64,000 nt of DNA from Enterococcus avium ATCC 14025 (GCF_000406965.1 NZ_KE136357.1:897335-961334), one strand, 5' to 3'; positions 35,482 through 44,986 are shown, counted from the stretch's first letter. The notes: generated from the letters alone by a model not told the origin. Translations and numbers: made by a program.

Positions 35482-35787
35482 TGCCGACTCCTTTTAGATT
35501 TATTATACCTTAGAATGAAAGCGGAAACGACAGCTTTCATAAAAAATTACTAACAAAACTCATTTATTTACAAGAAATGATCGTCTTATGGCTGCTATTT
35601 TTGCATGTTTTCACAAGTTTCGGAGAGTACTTTGCTAAGGCCTGTTTCTCAGCTTTCTAAACATTTACATAAAAACTCCATTCATGATTTCTATCGTTAA
35701 AAAATAATCAAGGTTATTTTAAATGGTAGATTTTTAAAAAAAATTTAGAGAAAAAGCTTTATTTTTCACCGTTTATTAATTTATTAT

Positions 35788-35816
35788 TTGTATTAAGTGA
35801 TATTTTAATTTATCAT
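35788..35816 (+). promoter_or_regulatory. Probable promoter of the second Mga-like gene
   Basis: TTGTAT, 17-base spacer, TATCAT, about 50 bases before the ATG. The remainder of the 384-base gap (35482-35865) is AT-rich, and I see no gene in it. Confidence 0.5.
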
Positions 35817-35865
35817 ATAAAACAACGAGGTTAATTTTTATCAAATAAGAATAGGAGGATAGTTC

Positions 35866-37317
35866 ATGCTTGGAATGGATAGAAATACATTGTTGAAAAT
35901 TCAGATCATTGAAACGTTGGATGCTTTGCAAACGCCGATCTCTATGAAAGAATTACAAGAAATAATCGGTCATGCTAGTCTCGGCACGATCCGAGTAAAT
36001 TGCAAAGAATTGCAATCGATAATCGAAGATCTCTATATCGATAAAGACTATTCATTAAGACTTCGCATGGATAATGGTCGCGGTATCCAATTGGATCGGA
36101 CCTCAACCAACCTCCAATCATTGATAAGCTATTTGTACCAGCATGATCTCGCCTGTGAAATTATCCGGGCAGTCCTAGCAAGACGGAAAATATCCGCTAT
36201 TCAGTTCTGTATGGAGAAAAACATCAGCGAATCAAAATTGCGACGAAAAATTAAGGAGATCAATCAAGAGCTTACTGATTATGATCTCTATATCTCCTGC
36301 TCGACTAAAATCAGCTTAAAAGGACGTGAAGTTGATATCCGTCGCTTCTACTACATTTTTGTCAGAGGTCTTTATTATCAATTCACTCAAATTGAATGGC
36401 TCAATACTAAAAGCTATCTTCAATTAGCAAGACAAATTGAAGAATACTTAAAGCTCACAAATAATCCAGCCAATTCAGAAATGATCTGTTTTTGGTTGTT
36501 AATCACGAATCAATCCTTAAGTAAAAAAGGAACACTTTCGTTTAATGAAATCGAAAATGACTGGCTCAATCAATTCAAATATCCAAAAAAGCCGTCTTTC
36601 TTAAAGACTTGGAATACGCATGAATGGAAGTTTTTCCTTTATGCGATTTATAGCTCTCAATTGAATAATTTTGAACTACAGCCAAAAAACACTGTCGATG
36701 AATCCTTTTTCACTCAAGTGATTACTCATTGGACTACCAATTTTTCACGTCATTTTCGTCCATTAAGCACTCGCGAACAAAAAGTAATTGCGCGTAAGCT
36801 AAAACAGCATTACGCTTCGTTGATTTTTTTCCGCTTAAACGATCAAATGCTCGAACACTTAAAAAACAATTTTGCCTTAGACAATTTGCAAACACAGTGT
36901 CCTTATTATTATCGTCGATTTGATGCCTTCTGGGAGGATTTCACTGAAGCCGCCCCCGGATTTGCACATCGTCAATTACGGATATTTTCATTTTTAACTT
37001 GTGTGACGCTCTATTCATTTGAAAATTGTTTACCTGAAATTTCGGTTTATGCATTTTCTGAACATAATGAACTTTTCAGTGTTTTTATCCAAGAAAAAAT
37101 CAATTTGCATTTCAAAAATCGTTACCATCTGAAATTCGTTGAAGATCCTAACAAGGCTCAGCTGATTATTGGTACATCTCCAGGTTGTAAGGACCTTCAA
37201 TTAGAGGATAAGAAATATGTGATTATCCGGGCAAATCTCTGCGGAACTGATTTCAATGCTATTGAAAATGTCTTGGAAGTACTTGTAAAAAAAGAGTTAG
37301 AAAATACAGCAAAATAA
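35866..37317 (+). CDS. Mga-type helix-turn-helix regulator
   Basis: 483 residues. N-terminal HTH (about 20-60: PISMKELQEIIGHASLGTIR, VNCKELQSII), the Mga HTH core (about 105-150: FCMEKNISESKLRRKIKEIN, TDYDLYISCSTKISLKG), PRD-like helical middle, and a C-terminal IIB-like tail from about 395 (ISVYAFSEHNELFSVFIQEK). Same architecture as the regulator at 13828 but clearly diverged. AGGAGG precedes the ATG. No obvious target next to it; the following gene is 70 bases away and co-directional. Confidence 0.83.
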   Translation: MLGMDRNTLLKIQIIETLDALQTPISMKELQEIIGHASLGTIRVNCKELQSIIEDLYIDKDYSLRLRMDNGRGIQLDRTSTNLQSLISYLYQHDLACEIIRAVLARRKISAIQFCMEKNISESKLRRKIKEINQELTDYDLYISCSTKISLKGREVDIRRFYYIFVRGLYYQFTQIEWLNTKSYLQLARQIEEYLKLTNNPANSEMICFWLLITNQSLSKKGTLSFNEIENDWLNQFKYPKKPSFLKTWNTHEWKFFLYAIYSSQLNNFELQPKNTVDESFFTQVITHWTTNFSRHFRPLSTREQKVIARKLKQHYASLIFFRLNDQMLEHLKNNFALDNLQTQCPYYYRRFDAFWEDFTEAAPGFAHRQLRIFSFLTCVTLYSFENCLPEISVYAFSEHNELFSVFIQEKINLHFKNRYHLKFVEDPNKAQLIIGTSPGCKDLQLEDKKYVIIRANLCGTDFNAIENVLEVLVKKELENTAK

Positions 37318-37387
37318 TCATTATAGCTTGAGTATTCACTAAAAAACGGGTATTGTAACATTTATCACAAGCAAAAAGGAGGCCGTT

Positions 37388-37924
37388 ATGGTTTACGTTA
37401 GTGAAATGTCTACTACCCCGCCGAAAGAATTTGGTTCTGAATTAGAAGAAAAAACGTACGAAATACTGACAAAGTTAGAGATGCCTTTTTATCAAGTAGC
37501 TACTGGAGAGGCACTTACCATGGAAGATTGTATCGATATTGATAAACGTCTGGGGGTTGAAGTTGTCAAAACAATTTTCTTATGTAATCAAAAGAAGACG
37601 AAATTTTATTTGTACATCACACCAGCCAATTTCAAATTTGTCACCAAAGAGTTTGGTAAAAAATTGGAAATTCCCCGTGTTTCCTTTGCTTCAGCCGAAC
37701 TGCTAAAAGAACGCTTAGGCGTTATTCCGGGTGCTGCGACAATTTTTGGCTTATTGAAGGACCCTGAACATGAAATCCAATTGGTCTTTGATAAATCTGT
37801 TTCTGAACGTGAATGGTATGCCTGCAGCTCTGGGTCGATCACAAATTATATGAAGCTGAAAACCGCGGATTTGTTTGAAAAATTCTTACCCTATACAGGA
37901 CATGAAGCGATCCTTATCGATTAA
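37388..37924 (+). CDS. YbaK/ProX-type aminoacyl-tRNA deacylase
   Basis: 178 residues. The YbaK-like fold is seen in YEILTKLEMPFYQVATGEAL, TMEDCIDIDKRLGVEVVKTI FLCN split motifs, FKFVTKEFGKKL, VSFASAELLKERLGVIPGAA and the end GSITNYMKLKTADLFEKF. Prolyl-tRNA-synthetase-associated (PrdX/ProXp) proteins hydrolyse Ala-tRNA(Pro) or similar mischarged tRNAs in the cytoplasm. AGGAGGCC precedes the ATG and a perfect terminator follows. Confidence 0.87.
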   Translation: MVYVSEMSTTPPKEFGSELEEKTYEILTKLEMPFYQVATGEALTMEDCIDIDKRLGVEVVKTIFLCNQKKTKFYLYITPANFKFVTKEFGKKLEIPRVSFASAELLKERLGVIPGAATIFGLLKDPEHEIQLVFDKSVSEREWYACSSGSITNYMKLKTADLFEKFLPYTGHEAILID

Positions 37925-37932
37925 AATACATT

Positions 37933-37969
37933 AAAAAGTGTTAGGAGAACCCTCTCCTAACACTTTTTT
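37933..37969 (+). terminator. Terminator of the deacylase gene
   Basis: AAAAAGTGTTAGGAGA-ACCC-TCTCCTAACACTTTTTT, a 16-bp perfect stem with T-run. Confidence 0.92.
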
Positions 37970-38069
37970 GGACGATCTTGCTATTTAGAAAACGAATCAA
38001 AAACGGGTTTCTTTCTTTTTTAAAACACTTTTTAACCCCCAACCCTAATTTGACCAACGTCTCGTTAGC

Positions 38070-39944
38070 TTACCATCTTACAGTCACACAACCGATTTCT
38101 TTCATTGGTCCGGTGATATCTTTCCCGCAATCAGAACCAACTGCTTGAATTGCGAAGTAGTAAGTGCCTCGTGATAGGCAAACTTGACTCAACGAGTAGT
38201 CGAGATAGTATCCTTTTCCAAAAGCGCCATTCATATATTTCGCATAGCGAACATCAATTATCTTGTACGCTGAGCTGTATCCGCAGCCGGCTGTTCTACG
38301 ATAAACAAGAACTTTCGTATAGTCTAATGAATTTGGATTTTGAGTACCTAAGAAAATTTGCGCACCGTAGTAGCGAGTTGGAATACAGCCGCATTTCAAA
38401 ACATTCTTGATACAGCCGTTTAATCCGGTGCCAATTTCTTTTTTCTTAAGTGTTGTCGCACAGCTTGGTCCCCATTGTGGGCTAACCCAGCTACTCCATT
38501 GACCGTAATTTGCTTTTACCCAGTAATAGTACGTCGTGCATTGGTTCAATCCATTGTCTGTATAAGTCATTTCAGAACCATATTGTTTACCAGCAACATT
38601 GATCGCGGTCGCATTGTTAATATTGTTCGTTGTGCTGCGATACAATGTATAGCCTGTTGCATAACGTGTTGAAGCATTATCACTCTTGGTATTTGTCCAG
38701 GTTACTTTGATCGCTTTGTCAGAAACAGCGGCTGCTTTAATGTTTGGATTCAATGTAGTCGCGCAAACAGTAAATTTGCCGATGTTTGAGCTGTTAACAG
38801 TTTCGATCGTGTATGGACAAGCTTTCGGACGTTTCACCATTACTTTGTAGCAATATGTTTGGTTATGGTTCAACTTGATATCGTTATACGTGGTTTTTCC
38901 TGTTACTGTAGCAATTTCTTTAAAATCACCGGATTGGTAATCGTTGCATTTCTTCGTTGCACGGAAGATTTTATATTCAGCATTGCTGCCTTTTGATTCC
39001 CAGCTAAGCTTTAACCAGTGATGTTGAGTTTCCGTCACACAAACATTCTTAACTGCATCCCATTTTTCTTTGTAGTTGTTTTGATTACAATCTTTTCCGC
39101 TATGTTTCTTATCGCAATCTTCATGGTGTTTCCAATTGTTATTGCAGTTATGCCCACTGTGCTTTTCATCGCAGGTTGGTTTATGGCACCATTTATTGTC
39201 ATTACAACTTCCGCCATTGTGATTTTTATCGCAATATTCGTCATGCTTGCAATTATTTTTATTGCAGTTTTTGCCGCTGTGCTTTTTATCACAGTCCTCG
39301 TCATGCTTCCATTTGTTGGAATTACACTTACGATATTTACTATGGTTTTTGTCACAATACTCATCATGTTTCCCCGCATTGTTGTTGCACGTGCGCCCAC
39401 TATGCTTACCGTCACAACCTGTGTTATGTTTTGCTGCTCCATAAGCTTGGACATCAGAAGATTCTTGTGCTGTCTCTTCAGTGGTAGCCGCTGTTGGTGC
39501 CTCTTCTTCCATTTTCGATTCACTTGATTGTGTTACAACCTCTTGATTGGCGATCGGAGCAATCGCAACTTGTTCCTTACCATCCACAACAGCTGAAACT
39601 TTATAGTAATAAAGATAATCAGCCTTAAGTGTACCGCTAGTCTTTAAATCCATATAATTATCAGCTGTAAATGTTTTGTCGCTCTTTAATGTTTGGACAC
39701 GTTTAAATTCCCCATCTTGTGATTCTGAACGATAAATATTGTAACTTTCAGCATTATCTACTTTGTCAAATTGAATCACTGTCCATTTTTGCGTATCATC
39801 ATGTTTAGCTGTTAAATTTGCAGGAACCTTACTATCTGCCGCAAACACTTGAGCCGGTACCCCTAACGAAGATACCGTCATGATCAAAAGCGTCACCAAC
39901 GATATGATCCCTTTTAACTTTTTCATCAATCCTTTTCTTTTCAT
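38070..39944 (-). CDS. Secreted fibronectin-like protein with six Cys/His repeats
   Basis: 624 residues. Signal peptide (1-35: KRKGLMKKLKGIISLVTLLI ... PAQVFAAD), a fibronectin type III-like domain (about 40-130), a Glu/Thr-rich linker, then six 19-22-residue repeats (about 172-290) with the pattern H-x3-C-x3-H-x4(5)-C-N-x-N, for example HDEDCDKKHSGKNC. Three further FnIII-like or related domains follow to the C-terminus, each with extra Cys. No LPXTG, LysM or choline-binding anchor is visible. The Cys/His spacing suggests metal binding or disulfide cross-links. The ATG follows GGAGAGGGAA. I do not know a characterised relative. Confidence 0.8.
   Translation of the reverse strand: MKRKGLMKKLKGIISLVTLLIMTVSSLGVPAQVFAADSKVPANLTAKHDDTQKWTVIQFDKVDNAESYNIYRSESQDGEFKRVQTLKSDKTFTADNYMDLKTSGTLKADYLYYYKVSAVVDGKEQVAIAPIANQEVVTQSSESKMEEEAPTAATTEETAQESSDVQAYGAAKHNTGCDGKHSGRTCNNNAGKHDEYCDKNHSKYRKCNSNKWKHDEDCDKKHSGKNCNKNNCKHDEYCDKNHNGGSCNDNKWCHKPTCDEKHSGHNCNNNWKHHEDCDKKHSGKDCNQNNYKEKWDAVKNVCVTETQHHWLKLSWESKGSNAEYKIFRATKKCNDYQSGDFKEIATVTGKTTYNDIKLNHNQTYCYKVMVKRPKACPYTIETVNSSNIGKFTVCATTLNPNIKAAAVSDKAIKVTWTNTKSDNASTRYATGYTLYRSTTNNINNATAINVAGKQYGSEMTYTDNGLNQCTTYYYWVKANYGQWSSWVSPQWGPSCATTLKKKEIGTGLNGCIKNVLKCGCIPTRYYGAQIFLGTQNPNSLDYTKVLVYRRTAGCGYSSAYKIIDVRYAKYMNGAFGKGYYLDYSLSQVCLSRGTYYFAIQAVGSDCGKDITGPMKEIGCVTVRW
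39075..39431 (-). repeat. Six tandem Cys/His repeats (about 60 bp each)
   Basis: Repeats begin KHNTGCDGKHSG, KHDEYCDKNHSK, KHDEDCDKKHSG, KHDEYCDKNHNG, CHKPTCDEKHSG and KHHEDCDKKHSG. Each keeps H, C, H, C and CN.N; the fifth has C before H in place of K. The repetition produces long spurious open frames in other frames and on the opposite strand. Confidence 0.85.
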
Positions 39945-40410
39945 TTCCCTCTCCTTTTCTGCTCTTACCCAAGTGCAAAAAATGCACAACAAATAACCTT
40001 ACCCTAACGATTTAGACTACTACCTTGAAAGATAGTAGTCTATTTATTTTTCGGAGATTGTTTTTGGCCAAAAACAGAAGTAAAATCCCATGTACCACCC
40101 CCCATCAAGTTCTCACACCAAAATGGTATGCTCGATAACAGGATTTGCTCTCTCAATTTTCTCCGCCTCTAAGATTGTGAATCTTTGGGTTATTCCTGTT
40201 GGTTAGAATATAACAATATTTGTGATAAATATCTATATTCCGTCAAAATTCAAAAATAATCTTTGAATTATGATAAAAAACTTTCGCTATATACCATATA
40301 TTTTATAATATTTTCAATAATTCAATTGTAAAGCAGATCTCTTAAAACCTGAAATCTTGTTGATACTCAAGGCGTTTATCCACTAAAAAATGGTTCCTAC
40401 TCGTTGTTTT
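39945..40410 (-). other. Long AT-rich leader region of the Cys/His-repeat gene
   Basis: No gene. On the minus strand it holds a stem-loop AGACTACTATCTT/AAGGTAGTAGTCT (40014-40041; 13 bp with one T-G pair), a small GTGCA-T5-TGCAC hairpin (39972-39987) about 30 bases before the start codon, and T/A-rich DNA further up. No known riboswitch was recognised. A confident -35/-10 pair was not found. Confidence 0.4.
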
Positions 40411-40418
40411 TCAAATTT

Positions 40419-40510
40419 TTGTGAAATTTCGGCCTATTTTTTAAAAAGCTATTTTGAACAGTATTTATGCGGAAAAAAGGAAGCTGTGACAAGACGTTTG
40501 TCACAGCTCC
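40419..40510 (-). repeat. Terminator-plus-tail dispersed element, copy 2
   Basis: Minus strand: GGAGCTGTGACAAACG TCTTGTCACAGCTTCC split stem, T6, CCGCATAAA, TACTGTTC, ATAGCTT, AATAGGCCGAAATTTC. The same blocks in the same order occur in copy 1 (19631-19806), which carries about 60 extra bases between the TAGCTT and CCGAAATTTC blocks. Confidence 0.6.
40473..40510 (-). terminator. Terminator after the secreted hypothetical gene
   Basis: Minus-strand GGAGCTGTGACAA stem, loop ACGTC, complementary TTGTCACAGCTTCC, then TTTTTT, 44 bases past the stop. Confidence 0.85.
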
Positions 40511-40553
40511 CTTACGATTATTATTTTGTAAAAATGAATTTGTGATAACTTTT

Positions 40554-41507
40554 CTACTGACGGTTAATCGAGACAATTTTTTGCTGCAAACGATCATAAA
40601 CCACGACAAATTCTGCAACCTCTTTTTCAGATGTCGGTACGTGGAAATAGTAATCAGATTGCCCATCCGTCGGTGTATTTGTATGATAGAAACCAGATAG
40701 GTACGCATGTGCAAGATCTCCTCTAGTGTCCTTGAATAGTTCGAAAAATCCACTTGGGTCCGTCAATTCGATACTTTTTTCTAGTGCTTTAAATTCTGTT
40801 TGGTTGCTGTCCATTCCAGCTTTCTTCATTTCTCGATACAATTGTGTATCCGTTCCACGACGAACAACTTCCGTCCAAGCTGTCTCGAAATCAGCAGATT
40901 TATCAAGATAGGTATCATCTTTAGTAATAACTGATTTCACCTCACCGCCGTCCTCGGCTGAAAGTTCTGCTAACTCGTTTCCATTAAAGCGCAGACTTAC
41001 GGTATAATCATGGCGCGTTCCATTTGTATCGGTAAAGCTCCAAATTTGTCTCTGGGTCGACATTGGCTCATCGTCAACCAGACGCTGCCCAAAACCAATC
41101 AGACTGATACTTACAAAGCCGTTTTCTTGCGAACTCACCATCGGATAGATTTTTCGATAGAGATTAAAAATATTCTTCCCATCCTTCGCGGGTCCATAGA
41201 TTTTTTCAATTGTGTCAGCCATCGTTTGAGAGCTGGAAAAGCTATTATTGTTCTGTGCAAATGCTTTATTTAGCGCATCAACTTTTTCAATTTGTTCATC
41301 TAATAATGTTTGATCATTGACATCCCTTAATGCCAATACCTTTAATTTCGGCAACTCCTCCTTCTTCTTGCCCTTATCGTCACTAGCAAAAACACTGAAA
41401 GGAATCGTAAATTGCGGAAAATTCCCGCTTAATATGACGCCGAAGGTACCGACAAACAGCGCAGCCAGTACGCCCCAAAAGATCAACCATTTTTTTGATG
41501 TATTCAT
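40554..41507 (-). CDS. Hypothetical signal-anchored extracytoplasmic protein
   Basis: 317 residues. One N-terminal hydrophobic segment (about 7-28, WLIFWGVLAALFVGTFGVIL) followed by FPQFTIPFSVFASDD, so either a signal anchor or cleaved. The rest is soluble and charged, with a beta-rich middle (YPMVSSQENGFVSISLIGFG, QIWSFTDTNGTRHDYTVSLR). No domain recognised. It is monocistronic, 324 bases from the divergent PBP gene; that gap is AT-rich with no supported promoter. Co-location with the PBP hints at an envelope role only. Confidence 0.6.
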   Translation of the reverse strand: MNTSKKWLIFWGVLAALFVGTFGVILSGNFPQFTIPFSVFASDDKGKKKEELPKLKVLALRDVNDQTLLDEQIEKVDALNKAFAQNNNSFSSSQTMADTIEKIYGPAKDGKNIFNLYRKIYPMVSSQENGFVSISLIGFGQRLVDDEPMSTQRQIWSFTDTNGTRHDYTVSLRFNGNELAELSAEDGGEVKSVITKDDTYLDKSADFETAWTEVVRRGTDTQLYREMKKAGMDSNQTEFKALEKSIELTDPSGFFELFKDTRGDLAHAYLSGFYHTNTPTDGQSDYYFHVPTSEKEVAEFVVVYDRLQQKIVSINRQ

Positions 41508-41831
41508 AGGTCACCTCATCTCCTCCTTATTGTGGCGACAAATTAAGCAAGCGTCAAGTATTTCCAGTGAATATCAGCCTATTTTTATGAAATAATCTAA
41601 ATTTTTCTTGGAAAAATATGATTATCATAGTTATTCTCGTCATTTTCTATTACACTAGAAGAAATGATTTTATCAGGATGCCAGCTCTGCTTTTACTGAT
41701 TCGTAAATTCGATTATGAATTAACTAAATAACGCTAAGTATAACTAGCAGAATGGTATTTGGCATGAACATAAAACTTATTTTTTCCGAGAGAAGAAATA
41801 AATACAATAACTGAAATAAGGATAGGCAAAT

Positions 41832-44408
41832 ATGGCAAACAGACAAGAACGACATCAACGAAGAAAAGAAACGAAAGCACCACGTGTGCGAAAAAAGTCC
41901 CCTCGAGGAAAACTAGCGAAATCCACTAAGATTTCACTTAGTATTCTGGCCGTCATGCTGCTTATGGTGGTGGCAGGCACCATCTTCTTCTTTCAAAAAT
42001 ACGGCAAAGAAGTAACTGCCGCCATTGATGCGGGTGAAGAGCATGCAGCCTCTATTCAAGAGAGCGACTTTAAGCAGTACCATCCAACAACCGTCTTAGA
42101 TAAGAATGGTCAAGTTATCAAGGAACTAAAAACGCAAGAACGGGATTACCTGACTTATGACAAGATGGACCCATTAGTCTCTCAGGCGTTGATCGCTATT
42201 GAAGATAAGCGATTCTATGAGCATCACGGAGTAGACACGCAAGGGCTATTGACCATTGCGATAAATGCTGCGACAGGGCGCGGAATCCGCGGAGCATCTA
42301 CCATCACTCAGCAATTGGTGAAAAATATCTATCTAACGCCCGAAGTCTCAATCTCTCGTAAAATTGAAGAAATGGTGATGGCACAATCATTAGAAAAGAA
42401 ATTTACCAAACATCAGATTTTAGAATATTATCTGAATAACGTTTATTTCGGACATGGCGCTTATGGAATCAATGCGGCAGCAAAGGTTTATTTTGGCAAA
42501 TCAATCAATGACACCAGTCTGTTGGAAAAAGCTGTATTAGTAGGAATTACAAATAATCCGGGTATATTTGATCCTACTGACAATAAGAAAAATGCATTGA
42601 AAAGAGCCAAATTGATCTTAAAAGAAATGAATCAGCAGGGCTACATCACAAAGGACCAGTATGATAAAGCTGTTACAGATGATTTTGAAGCTAAAATTCA
42701 CAGTAATGCACTTAACAATCAATTAGACAATAACGAAGTTGCCTTAGCAGTTGATTCTGCAACTAAAATTTTGATGGGACAGCAGGATTTCCGTTTCCAA
42801 TACCAGTTTGACTCCAAAGAAGAAGAAGATCGTTATAACGAGGAATACAGCTCTGCTTATAATAAGGTATATCAACGGATTCTCTCAGGCGGCTATCAAA
42901 TCAGTACCAATATCGATACTGGCTTACACGATCAGCTGCAAGGGATTGTCAGCAATGTGATGAATGCTTGGCAAGATCGTAGCGGCGACAATAATTTCTA
43001 TACCAAGCAGGCTGCCATGACTGTTATTGACAATCAAACAGGCGATGTTGTTGCTAGTATCGGTGGCCGCGGTGAGGAAGGAAATCATTATAATCGTGCC
43101 TTTCTTTCCTATCGTCAGCCTGGCTCGGCGATCAAACCCCTAGTTTCCTACGCCCCTGCGTATGAGCGTGGCTTGCTAGAAACCAGTGTCGTTTCAGATG
43201 ATCGGCCAAATAATACGTACCCAAATAATGTTTATAATAGTTCTAAAGGGAATCTGACACTGAGAAATGCCTTAGCGATTTCCTCAAACGTTGTCGCGTA
43301 TAAACTAGCAGACGAAAATCGCAATGAGCTGAAGGAAGCCGTCTATCAGCCTTTGGCACAAATGCAATTTACCGGTCTTGATGTGGCAGATGACAATCCG
43401 ATTATTGCGGTCGGCGGGATGACCTACGGAGCAACTACTCAAGAAATGGCTAGCGGGATCGCAACATTAGTAAATCAAGGAAATTATCGTGCCCCATTAA
43501 ATATTCAAACCATTAAACGGAAAGACAATGGTCAGGAGATTTTCTCCCAAAATGATATTGCGCAGCAAAAGATTTACAGCGATGACGCAGCTTATTTAAC
43601 GATTGATACGATGAAAGCCGTTCATGAGAATGCGGATGGAACAGCGGCAGGCTTGACCCTAGCACATAATCAATTTTGGGCAGTCAAAACCGGTACGACT
43701 GACGAAGCAAAAGATTTATGGACTGTCGGAGCGACTCCGCACTATACCGTTGCGGTCTGGGCCGGCGACGACACACCGCAACCGCAAGACAATGCCAGTG
43801 TCGGACAGGCGACCAAAGAAATCTTCAAGCAAACGATGGATCTCTTAAATAACGGCAAAGAAGATGTTGATTTTCAGATGCCCTCTTCCGTACAAAAAGT
43901 TGGCAACCAATTAGTTACACGCTCCAGTCAAACAAAACAAGTACTGGCAGCCCGTCAAAATGCCTTGCAGGCAGCGACAGCCAATATCGACACCTTGGCA
44001 AAACAAAAAGCCAATGAATTGACAACAGCAAAATTGAATACACCGATGGTAGAAGAAGCTTCCACCTTCAGTAATCAATTGATCTCTGAACGTATTAATA
44101 CCTTAAGTCAGTTCGAGCTTATTGTGACAGATACACAAGACAACTGGCAAACCTTCGACCAATATGCACAGCAGGTATACGCTTTGGTTCAACAAGTCGA
44201 ACCCTCTGGCGGAACGCTGTCTGATCAATATACAAATGTTTATCGCAATAAGGAAGTCGAGTACGCCCGTGAAAAAGAAGCCCGGAATTCAGCATTAAAT
44301 TCGGTAAAAGATCAAATCAATGATACGAAAAATCAAAGCAAAGACCTCGATAAACAAATCAATGATCTGAAAAAACAGTTGCAGGAAAAAGAAAAAGATG
44401 AGGATTAA
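41832..44408 (+). CDS. Class A penicillin-binding protein
   Basis: 858 residues. Basic cytoplasmic tail, one transmembrane helix (about 33-55), GT51 transglycosylase domain with EDKRFYEHHG (Glu124), RGASTITQQLVKN and RKIEEMVMAQSLEKKFTK motifs, a linker, and a transpeptidase domain with SAIK (Ser432), SSN (484-486) and KTGT (619-622). The C-terminus (about 685-858) is a Gln/Lys/Asp-rich coiled coil. It polymerises and cross-links peptidoglycan at the outer face. Which class A paralogue it is cannot be decided here. Confidence 0.93.
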   Translation: MANRQERHQRRKETKAPRVRKKSPRGKLAKSTKISLSILAVMLLMVVAGTIFFFQKYGKEVTAAIDAGEEHAASIQESDFKQYHPTTVLDKNGQVIKELKTQERDYLTYDKMDPLVSQALIAIEDKRFYEHHGVDTQGLLTIAINAATGRGIRGASTITQQLVKNIYLTPEVSISRKIEEMVMAQSLEKKFTKHQILEYYLNNVYFGHGAYGINAAAKVYFGKSINDTSLLEKAVLVGITNNPGIFDPTDNKKNALKRAKLILKEMNQQGYITKDQYDKAVTDDFEAKIHSNALNNQLDNNEVALAVDSATKILMGQQDFRFQYQFDSKEEEDRYNEEYSSAYNKVYQRILSGGYQISTNIDTGLHDQLQGIVSNVMNAWQDRSGDNNFYTKQAAMTVIDNQTGDVVASIGGRGEEGNHYNRAFLSYRQPGSAIKPLVSYAPAYERGLLETSVVSDDRPNNTYPNNVYNSSKGNLTLRNALAISSNVVAYKLADENRNELKEAVYQPLAQMQFTGLDVADDNPIIAVGGMTYGATTQEMASGIATLVNQGNYRAPLNIQTIKRKDNGQEIFSQNDIAQQKIYSDDAAYLTIDTMKAVHENADGTAAGLTLAHNQFWAVKTGTTDEAKDLWTVGATPHYTVAVWAGDDTPQPQDNASVGQATKEIFKQTMDLLNNGKEDVDFQMPSSVQKVGNQLVTRSSQTKQVLAARQNALQAATANIDTLAKQKANELTTAKLNTPMVEEASTFSNQLISERINTLSQFELIVTDTQDNWQTFDQYAQQVYALVQQVEPSGGTLSDQYTNVYRNKEVEYAREKEARNSALNSVKDQINDTKNQSKDLDKQINDLKKQLQEKEKDED

Positions 44409-44437
44409 AAAACAGTCGTCGCATTGACGACTGTTTT
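44407..44437 (+). terminator. Terminator of the PBP gene
   Basis: AAAACAGTCGTC-GCAT-TGACGACTGTTTT, overlapping the stop codon; the next gene starts 20 bases later, so some readthrough is possible. Confidence 0.75.
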
Positions 44438-44456
44438 ACTCTAGAAAGGATTTTTT

Positions 44457-44891
44457 ATGGAAACGATATTAGCGCTTTTGACTGCTAAAGACACCAAAAA
44501 AGCCATGAACAAATTTAAAGAATTGGAAGAACAGTGTCTATCTGAACCGCTTTACGCTGACCGTCTAGAAATGTTCCTTCCTGCTCTGACCGCTGAAAGA
44601 GCCTGTGGACGTGGACGAACCTTTAAGTTTTTTATGATTAATGCGCGTTGGGATTCACAAAAAGTCATTGAGACATATCTCGCAGAAATTTTAGCTGTTC
44701 TAGACGATCCCAAAGCACCGATTGTTCGTCAATGTATTCCTTATTTGATTTATTTAGCAGAGGCCAAGCCAGAATTAATCCCGGTGATTCAGGAAAAGCT
44801 GGCAGCTTTGGATTTAAGTCAGTATAAAGAAAGTATGCAAAGTTTGATAAAAAGAGATGTGGATAGTTTATTAGCTAAGATTACAGAATAA
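44457..44891 (+). CDS. Hypothetical helical protein, HEAT-like
   Basis: 144 residues, predicted all-helical: ILALLTAKDTKKAMNKFKEL, RTFKFFMINARWDSQKVIET, LAEILAVLDDPKAPIVRQCI, PELIPVIQEKLAALDLSQ. The repeated helix pairs resemble HEAT/ARM repeats but no family is recognised. GAAAGG precedes the ATG. Follows the PBP gene, separated by its terminator. Confidence 0.65.
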   Translation: METILALLTAKDTKKAMNKFKELEEQCLSEPLYADRLEMFLPALTAERACGRGRTFKFFMINARWDSQKVIETYLAEILAVLDDPKAPIVRQCIPYLIYLAEAKPELIPVIQEKLAALDLSQYKESMQSLIKRDVDSLLAKITE

Positions 44892-44986
44892 CCATAGAAT
44901 GAATACTTTTATTTAAGTTTGTAAGTCTTATGACAATTTCTCTTTTAACTACAATCTACTAAAAAACATCGTAAAACTGTATATCC

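Noticed and set aside
39018-39527. Long open frames on both strands across the Cys/His repeats
   Set aside because: They arise from the periodic codon content of the real repeat; no ribosome binding site, and the signal peptide and fibronectin-like domains belong to the other frame.
39945-40410. Known riboswitch class (cyclic-di-GMP, cyclic-di-AMP, SAM)
   Set aside because: I looked for the conserved cores and did not see them.
40397-40753. 118-codon minus-strand frame
   Set aside because: Overlaps the secreted hypothetical gene in another frame and runs through its terminator.
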